Source of the DNA: Sphingomonas sp. BAUL-RG-20F-R05-02
Lineage (GTDB): Bacteria > Pseudomonadota > Alphaproteobacteria > Sphingomonadales > Sphingomonadaceae
DNA length: 64,000 bases
Reading direction: 5' to 3'
NCBI RefSeq assembly: GCF_022662305.1
Contig: NZ_JAKNQH010000001.1
Coordinates: forward strand, 186,001 to 250,000
The first letter of the stretch is position 1; every line of letters starts with the position of its first letter. The translations under genes and the position numbers were made by a program. Below, piece by piece: positions 33,179 through 42,813 of this stretch. The notes below the pieces were generated by a model. The model made no database searches. It was not told the DNA's origin and was given only the letters and a program-made list of their open reading frames with translations.

Positions 33179-34545
33179 CGGCGGACGGACCCCGCCGCAG
33201 TGGCGTGACGCTTGCCGCCGTGCTGCTGTTGGTGGCCGCGCTTCAGCTTGCCGCCTACTGGCCGGGCATCATGTATTGGGATGCCGTGCGTCAATACGGT
33301 CAGGCGGTGAGTGGGCAATTCGATGACTGGCATCCGCCCGCGATGGAGTGGGTGTGGAGGCGTCTGATCGTGCTTCAGCCCGGCCCCGCGCCGATGCTGC
33401 TGCTTCAGACCGGGTTGTACTGGTTGGGTTTCGCGCTGCTCGCGGGCTCGGCGTGGCGCGCAGGTCGGCGGCGGCTCGCGGTGCTGATCGTCTTGCCCGC
33501 GCTGTTGCCGTTCGCGCTGGCGACGCTTGGGTCCGTTCTCAAGGACAGCCTGATGGCAGGTGCGCTGCTCGCCGCCGCCGGCCTGACGGCATGGGCCGGT
33601 GAGGAGCGGCGCTGGGGGCTGCGCAGCGCTGCGATCGCGCTGCTGTTGTTTGCCGCGACGCTGCGTTTCAACGCGCTGCTCGCCGCGCTGCCGCTGCTGG
33701 TGGCGGTGCTGCCGGGTACGTGGCGGCGAACGCCGACGCGGCTGATTACGTGCATCGTCGTGTCTGCGCTGGCGCTGGCGGTGGCGATGCCGCTCGCCAA
33801 CCGAGCAACCGGCGCGCGCCCGAGCGGCGTCGCGTTATCGCTGGTCATTTTCGACCTCGGCGGGATCACCGAGCAAAGCGGTGTCGATGCGTTTCCACAG
33901 CTTGCGGTGGCCGACCCGGTTGCGATCAACCACCGCTGTTATGATCCGGTGCGGTGGGACAGCTACGCTTGGTGGGTGGCCGAGCCGTGCCCGATCGGCT
34001 TTGCCGGCGTTCGCGACGCCTTCGCCGCGCACCGCCAGAGCCCCTATCTGTTCTGGCTGAAGGCGATCGCCGCGCATCCACTCGCCTATGCCGAACATCG
34101 CCTTCGGCACGCCAACAACAACCTGCGCTTCATCATCGGCCATGATGTCGAACGTCCGGTGCAGCCGCAGTCCGCGCCGAACGATTGGGGCTATCGCATC
34201 GCGCGGAACCCGGCCCAACGCTGGATCGACTGGCTGGCGGTGCAGACATGCCGGACGCCGCTCGGTTGGCCGATCTGCTGGATCACGCTCGCGCTTGGGC
34301 TGGTGTGGGCCGGACGGCGCGTGGCCGGGGCGATGCCGCTTGCGTTGTCGGCGGCGATATATGGTGGCGGCTATCTCCTGCTGAGCGTCGCGTCGGATCT
34401 GCGCTATCATCTCTGGACGATGCTTGCGGCCGGGCTCGCCTTTGCCGTCGTCGCCGATGCGCTGCCACGCCGCCGATTGTTGCTGGCAAGTGCACCGGCG
34501 ATCGCCGTCGCGATTGTCGGAACCGCTGCCCGGCTAGTCTGGTGA
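33175..34545 (+). CDS. Polytopic membrane protein, possible GT-C-type glycosyltransferase
   Basis: 456 aa with about ten hydrophobic helices (LAAVLLLVAALQLAAYWPG at the N-terminus; AIAVAIVGTAARLVW at the very end). Between helices 1 and 2 an acidic loop reads YWDAVRQYGQAVSGQFDDWHPP, the position where GT-C glycosyltransferases keep their catalytic Asp. A large extracytoplasmic loop contains VIFDLGGITEQSG and NHRCYDPVRWDSYAW. I do not recognise a named family. Start ATG 33175 overlaps the hpnL stop, making it the last gene of the hpnI-J-K-L operon. A role in decorating a lipid in the periplasm is plausible, not shown. Confidence 0.7.
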   Translation: MTADGPRRSGVTLAAVLLLVAALQLAAYWPGIMYWDAVRQYGQAVSGQFDDWHPPAMEWVWRRLIVLQPGPAPMLLLQTGLYWLGFALLAGSAWRAGRRRLAVLIVLPALLPFALATLGSVLKDSLMAGALLAAAGLTAWAGEERRWGLRSAAIALLLFAATLRFNALLAALPLLVAVLPGTWRRTPTRLITCIVVSALALAVAMPLANRATGARPSGVALSLVIFDLGGITEQSGVDAFPQLAVADPVAINHRCYDPVRWDSYAWWVAEPCPIGFAGVRDAFAAHRQSPYLFWLKAIAAHPLAYAEHRLRHANNNLRFIIGHDVERPVQPQSAPNDWGYRIARNPAQRWIDWLAVQTCRTPLGWPICWITLALGLVWAGRRVAGAMPLALSAAIYGGGYLLLSVASDLRYHLWTMLAAGLAFAVVADALPRRRLLLASAPAIAVAIVGTAARLVW

Positions 34546-34705
34546 TCCCGGGTGCAAGTTGACGCGTGGCCCATGAAAGCGCGTACGGACTGACCCGCCT
34601 TCCAGAGACCCGCGCGGTGCCCGCGTTATACCGTCCGAGCTTGCAGCGACGGTTCCACCGAAATCTAGGTCGAGGTCGCGGACCGCTACACGAGGATCCG
34701 GCACG

Positions 34706-35535
34706 TTATCGCAGGTTTGAGGCGCCTTCCTCTAAAACATCGATCCGGTCGCCAACGCTGATCGTGCCGCTGTTCTCGGCTATGGCATTCTGGCCGAACA
34801 TCACGCCACCTTTGCCCATGCGTCCGATGCGCATCAGCGTCGATAATGGTTCATTGCCATTTTCGCGCGCGCCGCTGAGCGGGTCTTGCGTGATGACGAT
34901 ACAGCGCGAGCATGGCTTAGGGAGGCGCAGGGTTACGTTGCCGATGCGGATGCGCCGCCAGTGATCCTCCCGCCACGCAGTCGTACCGTCGATAACGATG
35001 TTGGGCCGGAACCGCGCCATCGCCACCGGCTCCGCCAGGTCTGCGTTGAGCGCGGCGAGTGATGCGGTTGTAACCAGCAGCACGGGAAACCGTCCGACAG
35101 CGCGATCTGATCGCCCGGCACCGCAAAGCCGGGATCGATCGGGCGGACGCCATCGTCACCCTGATACACCAGCCGCACCGACCGTCCGAGTGCGCGCGAC
35201 AAATACCTCGTGCTGGCGTCTCCCGTGGTTCTTACACGCACGGTATCGCCCCAGATCCGAACCTCGATCGTAGGAGCGTCGTCATCAGGCTGAGGAACGC
35301 GACAGCAGCCGTGGACCAAGTGCCGGATCACCAACGCACGCCCGTCCGAAACAGTGTCGAACAGCGCCAGCTCCGGCACCTCACGTCGGGTGACGAAGCG
35401 GCCGTTATCGTCGACCAGCATCCAGCGCCGATCGCCACTGATCCCGCGCGGCCCGATCTTTGCGCATTCGAGGGCTTGGCCGCGCAGGCTCTTCACCGGA
35501 AAGCGGAACAAGTCGGTGACGGTGGGCGGAGGCAC
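34706..35535 (-). pseudogene. MOSC-domain protein with a frameshift
   Basis: Reading from GTG 35535, a MOSC N-terminal beta-barrel domain (VTDLFRFPVKSLRGQ; GPRGISGDRRWMLVD) runs for about 150 residues to ALSDGFP. The continuation VLLVTTASLAALN...KPCSRCIVITQDP, with the MOSC catalytic-type cysteine, lies in another frame down to 34706. Inserting one base in the CCGTG/CACGGG run at 35082-35086 (minus TTCCC-GTGCTG) would restore one protein of about 276 aa. MOSC proteins bind molybdenum cofactor or N-hydroxylated substrates. Either a recent pseudogene or a sequencing error at a short homopolymer. 34546-34705 upstream of its end holds nothing recognisable. Confidence 0.75.
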
Positions 35536-35717
35536 GTTCCGCCCCTATAGAGGATGACGGATAGACAAAAGTGCTTTGGTTCGCTGGGTCTCGCATCCGC
35601 GCGCAGGACCTCCAAGCCAGTCCGCACGACGAAGCGGCGAACGCGGGCCTTCATGCTGCGAGGCACCGCACCCGGATCTGTACGGGCAGCGCGGCCGTCG
35701 CCGACCGCGCTCCTTCG

Positions 35718-36884
35718 CTATGCTTTCAGAACGGTATCGAGGGCGCTGCGGAATTTGGCCATGTCTTCCGCCGAGCCCACCGTGACGCGGCTCATCGTCG
35801 GGTAAGCGTCCCATGAACGGCCGATCTGCACGCCCTGCGCGATCAGCGCCGACTGCATTGCCTTGGGATCCTTGCCGGCACCCCAGTCGACCATGAACAT
35901 GTTTGCCTGCGAAGGAATGTACTTCAACCCGCGTTTCTTGACGTGGGCGAGTGTCTCCTCTCGCACCGCGATCATTTCGGCGCGCCGCGCGGCGATCTTG
36001 TCGGCGAGTGGCAGGACGGCGGTGCCACACGCCACCGCGGTCATCGGCAGCATGTTGGTGACCTGGCCACCGTCATAGCGCATCATCCGCTTGTAAAGAT
36101 CGGGATGCGCGATGGTGAGGCCGAGCCGCATCCCGGCCATGCCGAACAGTTTGGAAAACGTGCGCATCACGATCACGTCGTTGCGCGTGCAGGCAAGCTT
36201 GGCGGCACTCTGGGTACCGGCAAAGTGAATGTACGCCTCGTCGACGAGCACCACCGAGTCCTTCGGCTTATTGGCGAGCAGCCACTCGATGTCGGCGATC
36301 GGCGTCAGCGTGCCGGTCGGATTGTTGGGCGAGCAGATGTAGTAGAGGCCGGCGTTGGGATCGGCGGCCAGCATCGCCTTCACGTCATGGCGGTAGTCAG
36401 GCGTCAGCGGCACGCGTGTCGGCTTGATCTGAAGCCACTGGGCGGTGCGCCAGCTCTGCTCGTACGTCGGGTTCGCCGTCACCAGCCCCTTTTGCGGCGA
36501 ACAGAAGGTGACGACCGAACGGTTCAGCGGATCGCTCGATCCTGGCCAGGCGAGGACGCATTCGGGTGTGACGCCTTCGACCTGCGCAACGGCGGCGACG
36601 AGTTTGGCGTGTTCGTTGTCTGGCTCGTAACGGTTGCCACGCTCCGCCATCGCGCCGGAGGCCTGTACACCTTCCGTGAACGGTCCGGTCCAGCATTCGT
36701 TGGAGCCGATCCGCACTGCACCGACAAGCGCCTTGGCGGATTGCTGCGCGCGCGCGCCGCTCGACAATTGCGTTACTGCGGCGCCGGCGCCGAGCAGCAT
36801 GGCGATGCGGCCGAGCTGGCGGCGTGAGTATCCGCGATCCTGAAGTTCCTCGCGTGCTTCGCGGTCGAGTAGGTCGATCGTCAT
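35718..36884 (-). CDS. Class I/II PLP aminotransferase with twin-arginine-like leader (HisC-like)
   Basis: 388 aa. The first 48 residues contain SRRQLGRIAMLLGAGAAVTQ and end at ARA-QQ, which looks like a Tat export signal, unusual for this fold. The enzyme domain has SPNNPTGTL, LVDEAYIHFAG and the PLP lysine in RTFSKLFGMAGMRLG, closest to histidinol-phosphate-type aminotransferases. Start ATG 36884 has GGGGAG 7 nt upstream; GTG 36887 is an alternative. If exported it would transaminate in the periplasm; if the leader is not cleaved it may be membrane-attached. It stands alone between unrelated genes, so the substrate is unknown. It is not the class III HpnO of hopanoid synthesis. Confidence 0.85.
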   Translation of the reverse strand: MTIDLLDREAREELQDRGYSRRQLGRIAMLLGAGAAVTQLSSGARAQQSAKALVGAVRIGSNECWTGPFTEGVQASGAMAERGNRYEPDNEHAKLVAAVAQVEGVTPECVLAWPGSSDPLNRSVVTFCSPQKGLVTANPTYEQSWRTAQWLQIKPTRVPLTPDYRHDVKAMLAADPNAGLYYICSPNNPTGTLTPIADIEWLLANKPKDSVVLVDEAYIHFAGTQSAAKLACTRNDVIVMRTFSKLFGMAGMRLGLTIAHPDLYKRMMRYDGGQVTNMLPMTAVACGTAVLPLADKIAARRAEMIAVREETLAHVKKRGLKYIPSQANMFMVDWGAGKDPKAMQSALIAQGVQIGRSWDAYPTMSRVTVGSAEDMAKFRSALDTVLKA

Positions 36885-37088
36885 CACTATGCTCCCCTGT
36901 CGGTATCAAGACATCGGGCCGCATCACGCCCACGTGGCGGCCGTACGAGATGGCGACCGCGACCCCTGCGTTACGTGCGCGGGCGATTGCGACCGGACAG
37001 GAACCTCTCCCCTGTTCCCTCGAGTCGGAACACACCACAACAGTCTTCGTCTGTCTAGTGTTGAGAAGAAAAATCTCTCCGGAAGAAA

Positions 37089-37613
37089 TCAGTTCAGACG
37101 AGTGAGGCTGCGTGCAAAACGTCGAGCCTTGTCGACATAACCTTCCGCGGAAGCGACCAGCTTCTCCGTCTCGGCCGGGCTGAGTTCGCGTATGGCACGG
37201 GCCGGGCTGCCGATGATCAGGCTGCCGCTCGGAAAGCTCTTGCCTTCAGTGACGAGCGCGCCCGCGCCGACCAGCGATCCCGGGCCGATCGTCGCCCCAT
37301 TAAGGATCACCGCACCCATCCCGACCAGCACGTCGGGCCCAATCGTGCAGCCGTGCAGGATCGCACGGTGCCCGATCGTGCAATCCGCCCCGATCGTGAG
37401 CGGCGCACCCGGATCGGAATGAAGCATCGCACCATCCTGCACGTTACTGCGTGCGCCGATGGTGATGGCGGTGTTGTCCGCGCGGATCACTGCGCCAAAC
37501 CAGATGCTTACGTCCGGTGCGAGATGGACGGCGCCGATCAGGTCCGCACTGGGGGCGACCCAGACGTTTTCGGCAAGCGTGGGCTGGTGGCCCTCAAAGG
37601 CGTAGAGCGGCAT
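37089..37613 (-). CDS. Gamma-carbonic anhydrase family protein (left-handed beta-helix)
   Basis: 174 aa of hexapeptide repeats (VWVAPSADLIGAVHLAPDVS, VLVGMGAVILNGATIGPGSLVGAGA). The three zinc-ligand histidines of gamma-CA/CaiE/PaaY proteins are visible in MLHSDPG and IGHRAILHG. The trimer would bind metal between subunits and hydrate CO2 or act as a related thioesterase-like enzyme. Start ATG 37613 preceded by AAGGA at 6 nt; the longer reading upstream has no family resemblance. Confidence 0.88.
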   Translation of the reverse strand: MPLYAFEGHQPTLAENVWVAPSADLIGAVHLAPDVSIWFGAVIRADNTAITIGARSNVQDGAMLHSDPGAPLTIGADCTIGHRAILHGCTIGPDVLVGMGAVILNGATIGPGSLVGAGALVTEGKSFPSGSLIIGSPARAIRELSPAETEKLVASAEGYVDKARRFARSLTRLN

Positions 37614-38048
37614 GAGCGATCCTTCCGCGGATCGACTACCCGTATACGGCACCGATGTGAATTCGAGAGGAGCTCGGGTGAACGGCTTGTCGAAGCTGAT
37701 CACGACCTCAAGCCGGCGGAGGGGAGAGAGACCGCTGCGACAAGCCTGAAAGATGATGCTGGCGAACGCGCGGTTGCGGAACCGGAGCGGCAAGACGTTG
37801 ACCGCGACACGGACATGTTCGGGCCGTTCACAAGCCTGGCGGCAGGCTTCCTGCGTGACCAGGTCACCGATCGCGACGATACGGTCGTTTCTTGGGCAAC
37901 CGGCACGACGCGCACAAGAACATGGGGCTGTATGTCGCCGATATGCTTGTGAAGAACCGTCTTCTCGCAAAACTCGCGCCGATGAAGCGCGTGGTGGTCG
38001 AGTGCTAGGTATCGCGTCGCCCCGGCGTTGCCAGGGCGACGCGGTGGC
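37614..38048. other. 435 bp with no intact gene; possible C-terminal gene remnant
   Basis: No reading frame here has family resemblance or a ribosome-binding site. On the plus strand a 39-codon stretch from 37889 to TAG 38006-38008 reads FLGNRHDAHKNMGLYVADM and continues to MKRVVVEC, which looks like the tail of a real protein. The same frame is closed upstream by TGA at 37856. It may be the remnant of a deleted gene. Confidence 0.25.
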
Positions 38049-38798
38049 TCAGGCTTTCACGCAGGCGATCACCGCCGTGATCGCGACGGCGGTGTCCGCC
38101 ATGTCCCGCACCTTGATCGAATCGATACCCGCCGCGCGGACCGGATCGTCGTTGCCGCCCGGATAGATCGCGTCACCCATGAACAGGATGTTGTCGAACT
38201 CAATACCGGCGTGCTCGCACAGGCGGCGCATGCCGTACGCCTTGTCGATGCCCTTGCGGGTGATGTCGACCGAAGTGGCGCCACCGATATTGATCGAATG
38301 TTCGGGCAGCATGCCGCGCAGGATGCCCTGCAACTTGCGGCGCTTCTCCTGATCGGGATCCCAGCCTTCCTTGGCATGGAGCGGGGCCTGCTGGCCAAGC
38401 GCGGACAAGGTGATCTGGCTGCCGCGATCCTCAATCCGCTCACCCCAGGTCTGCTCGCCGCCAAAGCCCGCCTCGTCCCACGCCTTGTTGAGCGCGGCGA
38501 GAATCTGGTCGCGCTCCTCGGACGTAAAGGCGTCGTTGTAGATCGTCTGCCAGGTCGTGCCGTCGTAACGGAACAGCTTGGTGCCGGTGGTGGGCATGAT
38601 GAACAGGCGTTCGAGCTTCGCGTCGCCCTGCATGCGACCGACGACCTGTTTCTCGAACTGCGGCCAATCGCCGCCCGAGATTACCGCCACCTGTGCAACG
38701 TCGAGCAGGTGCTTGAGCAACAGGGACATCTCGTCGCCGATCGGCTGCTTGCTCTCGGCCAGCGTCCCGTCGAGATCGAACGCGATCATGGTCTTCAT
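38049..38798 (-). CDS. HAD-IIB family hydrolase, phosphomannomutase/sugar-phosphatase-like
   Basis: 249 aa. HAD motif I is FDLDGTLAESK (nucleophile Asp near residue 9), motif II VISGGDW, and the C-terminal motif IV FMGDAIYPGGND. The alpha/beta cap sits between, with GATSVDITRKGIDKAYGM, which is typical of the HAD-IIB (Cof/SPP/eukaryotic-PMM-like) group. It likely dephosphorylates or isomerises a sugar phosphate in the cytoplasm. AGGAG lies 10 nt before the ATG. Its closest look-alike is eukaryotic-type phosphomannomutase, but the substrate cannot be fixed from sequence alone. Confidence 0.82.
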   Translation of the reverse strand: MKTMIAFDLDGTLAESKQPIGDEMSLLLKHLLDVAQVAVISGGDWPQFEKQVVGRMQGDAKLERLFIMPTTGTKLFRYDGTTWQTIYNDAFTSEERDQILAALNKAWDEAGFGGEQTWGERIEDRGSQITLSALGQQAPLHAKEGWDPDQEKRRKLQGILRGMLPEHSINIGGATSVDITRKGIDKAYGMRRLCEHAGIEFDNILFMGDAIYPGGNDDPVRAAGIDSIKVRDMADTAVAITAVIACVKA

Positions 38799-38833
38799 GG
38801 TACAAATTCTCCTGGACGGCAGCGCCGAACCGT

Positions 38834-38863
38834 AAAAAAGGGCGCCCCCGAGGGGACGCCCTT
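38834..38863 (-). terminator. Rho-independent terminator for the ADN-repeat lipoprotein gene
   Basis: On the minus strand, AAGGGCG-(T)-CCCC pairs with GGGG-CGCCCTT around a 3-nt loop, followed directly by a run of six T. It lies 40 bp after the lipoprotein stop and before the HAD gene start, so it separates those transcripts. Only a one-base bulge breaks the stem. Confidence 0.8.
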
Positions 38864-38903
38864 CATCAATCCGCGACCGATCGAAACCGGCCAGCGGAAA
38901 ACA

Positions 38904-39173
38904 TCACTTGGTGACGTTGTCAGCCTTGGCGTCGCCGTCCGCGCGGACGTTGTCAGCCATGTCATGCGCGTTGTCAGCGGCGTTCGACAGAACGTCCGAT
39001 GCCGTGGCGTTCGACGTGTTGTCGGCCATGGCGTCCATGTTGTCGGCAGCCGAATCGATGTTGTCCGCGACCATGTCGGCGTTGTTCTCGATAGCGGCGG
39101 CCTCGGGGTTCTTGTTGCAGGCGGCGAGCGACATCAGGCCGGCGGCGACGAGAACAAGGGCGATTTTCTTCAT
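38904..39173 (-). CDS. Small lipoprotein with ADN-type repeats
   Basis: 89 aa. Signal peptide with lipobox LAAC (MKKIALVLVAAGLMSLAAC), so it should be lipidated at Cys19 and membrane-anchored. The mature part is almost entirely short acidic repeats of the form ADN-x-D-x-A (MVADNIDSAADNMDAMADN; NAADNAHDMADNVRADGDA), predicted helical and highly charged. GGGAG sits 7 nt before the ATG. Monocistronic: it has its own terminator, and the next gene upstream is the M28 peptidase 141 bp away. No named family; likely an envelope stress or structural lipoprotein, by composition only. Confidence 0.8.
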   Translation of the reverse strand: MKKIALVLVAAGLMSLAACNKNPEAAAIENNADMVADNIDSAADNMDAMADNTSNATASDVLSNAADNAHDMADNVRADGDAKADNVTK

Positions 39174-39314
39174 GCGATTGCTCCCAAAGCAGTCTGTATT
39201 CTTCGCGGCCGGCCTGAGTGCCGTCGCGAACGTGGATGAACTTGCGCCCATCCGTGACGTTCCATTCGCAAATCCAGTCACCGGTTGTAAATCCGGTTTT
39301 TGCCTCGGTTCGGC

Positions 39315-40730
39315 TTATTTTTGCGGATTTACGTCCAGCAAAGGCTCCGGGGCGTCGGCGACGACCGCGAGCATCGCCGTCCAGGCAGCCACATTCTGCC
39401 GCAATTGTACGGGATCGATCCGGTCCAGCGTGTCCTCCGGCGTATGGTGCCAGTCGAAATAGCGCAGCGCAGACTGGTTGAGATCAATGCCACTCGCACC
39501 GAGTGCCAGCGTCGGCTCGACATCGGTGCCGCCATGAACCGTTTCATGCCCGCGCACCACGCCGATCGGCGCGAGCGCGACGGCGAGGCGATCCGCCACC
39601 GGCTTCGCGGCATCCGGAAAATGGGTGTTGAAGCGCCACACATTGTCTGCGCCCGAGTCTGATTCGGCGGCGAGCGCGTGGCGTTCGCCGGCATGCGCCT
39701 TGGCATAGGCGATGCCGCCGAACCCGCCGGTTTCCTCATCGCCGAACCACACGACGCGGATCGTGCGACGGTGTTTGCCGGCTTCCATCAGCCGCTTGGC
39801 CGCCGCCGTGGTGATCGCGAAACCCGCACCATCGTCGATAGCGCCGGTGCCGAGATCCCAGCTGTCGAGGTGCCCGCCGATGGTGATGATCCCTGCTGAT
39901 GGATCGGTGCCCTGTACCTCCGCTACGACATTGCCCGATGGGCGAGTGCCGATGAAGTGGGGAGTCAGTGTAAGGTGCAGCGTGACAGGTTTGTCGCGCT
40001 TGAGCATGCGCTCGAGGTTTTCGGCATCCGCCACCGACAGCGCGGCGGCGGGGATCGGCGCGACGCCGGCTTCGAAATTGGTCGTGCCGGTGTGCGGCCC
40101 GCGTCCGTGATCGGTGCCGATCGAGCGGATCACCAGCGCGACCGCACCCTTCTTGGCGGCAAGGTTCGGCCCGAGAAAGCGCGCAAGTCCGTTGGTACCA
40201 TAGCCCGAGCCGTCCTGCGTCGGCTGCATCGCGTTGGACACGAAGGCGATCTTGCCGGCAAGGCTGCCCGCTGGCGCGAGCATGAGATCGTTGATCGTCT
40301 CGAAATACACCACCGGCGCGGTCAACCCCGCCGCCGGCGTCGCACCGGAATTTCCGAGCGCGGTAAGGCGCAGTTTCTGGGGGTAGGGCGCCACCACCTC
40401 CGCCGTCTCCGCGCCGCGCTCCCACACGTTGTGGAGATCATAGGGTTCGATCCGCACGTTCCTGAAGCCAAGGCTTTTCAGCTTCGCCACGGCCCAAGTC
40501 CGCGCGCGCACCTCTGCGTCGGACCCGTCCGGACGGGGGCCGATCTCGGTGGTGATGCCCTCGACGATATCCCACGCGACGTCGTCGTTCAGCGCCGCGT
40601 CGCGCAGCGCCGCCACCTTCGCGTCGGGCGCAACGGCGGCGGGCATCACGCGCTGCGCGATTGCGGCCGAGCCGAGCAGGGTAGGGAGGGTGAGGGCGCA
40701 GGACAGCAGGGCGAGGCGCGAAGGGTTCAT
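39315..40730 (-). CDS. M28 family zinc peptidase, exported
   Basis: 471 aa. Signal peptide (LALLSCALTLPTLLGSAAIA-Q), a protease-associated insert (about 120-250), then the M28 co-catalytic zinc ligands: GGHLDSWD (His), AIDDGAGFA (Asp), GDEETGGFG (Glu pair), SDSGAD (Asp) and WHHTPEDT (His). This arrangement resembles plasma glutamate carboxypeptidase/aminopeptidases, so it should trim N- or C-terminal residues of peptides in the periplasm. ATG 40730 is preceded by GGAAGA at 4-5 nt. The in-frame extension upstream has no signal-like or family features. Confidence 0.92.
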   Translation of the reverse strand: MNPSRLALLSCALTLPTLLGSAAIAQRVMPAAVAPDAKVAALRDAALNDDVAWDIVEGITTEIGPRPDGSDAEVRARTWAVAKLKSLGFRNVRIEPYDLHNVWERGAETAEVVAPYPQKLRLTALGNSGATPAAGLTAPVVYFETINDLMLAPAGSLAGKIAFVSNAMQPTQDGSGYGTNGLARFLGPNLAAKKGAVALVIRSIGTDHGRGPHTGTTNFEAGVAPIPAAALSVADAENLERMLKRDKPVTLHLTLTPHFIGTRPSGNVVAEVQGTDPSAGIITIGGHLDSWDLGTGAIDDGAGFAITTAAAKRLMEAGKHRRTIRVVWFGDEETGGFGGIAYAKAHAGERHALAAESDSGADNVWRFNTHFPDAAKPVADRLAVALAPIGVVRGHETVHGGTDVEPTLALGASGIDLNQSALRYFDWHHTPEDTLDRIDPVQLRQNVAAWTAMLAVVADAPEPLLDVNPQK

Positions 40731-40936
40731 GAGGTCTTCCGAAGTGGCGGTTTGACGGGTGAACGCGCCGTCACGAACTGCCGACGGACGGGGTTGAGTA
40801 GGGGAAGGTCGCAGAGTTCCGCAATGGCGATATGGAGGCGGCGACCACGTTCCCGCGATCACGTTGCCAATTGGTCGCGATCCTCTTAAATGCACTGGTA
40901 ATTCCACCAATCCGCAGTCCTGGAGCACGACCCCGC

Positions 40937-42616
<1,680 letters not shown>

Positions 42617-42620
42617 TAGT

Positions 42621-42668
42621 CGCGGGGCTGATGGTCGGAGCGTTGCCATCTCGGCCGTCAGCCCCGCG
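42621..42668. repeat. Perfect 11-bp inverted repeat after ettA
   Basis: CGCGGGGCTGA (42621-42631) is followed 26 nt later by its exact complement TCAGCCCCGCG (42658-42668). It starts 5 nt after the ettA stop codon, so a terminator or mRNA-3'-end stabiliser is likely, although no U-tract follows. Confidence 0.5.
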
Positions 42669-42813
42669 ATCGTCGCGGCGCCATAGCGGGGTGGTTGGGC
42701 GACACGGTGTACGGCTGATCGCATCTGGCGGCGGCTGTGCCCGGCTCAACCGCCCACCGCAGTTTTCGCGTTTGAGACGAGACAGGTTAGCGTGTTTCGC
42801 TTATAAGTCGCGA

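Noticed and set aside
35718..36884. Aminotransferase as HpnO of hopanoid synthesis
   Set aside because: The fold is class I/II HisC-like with SKLFGMAGMRLG, whereas HpnO is a class III ornithine-type aminotransferase.
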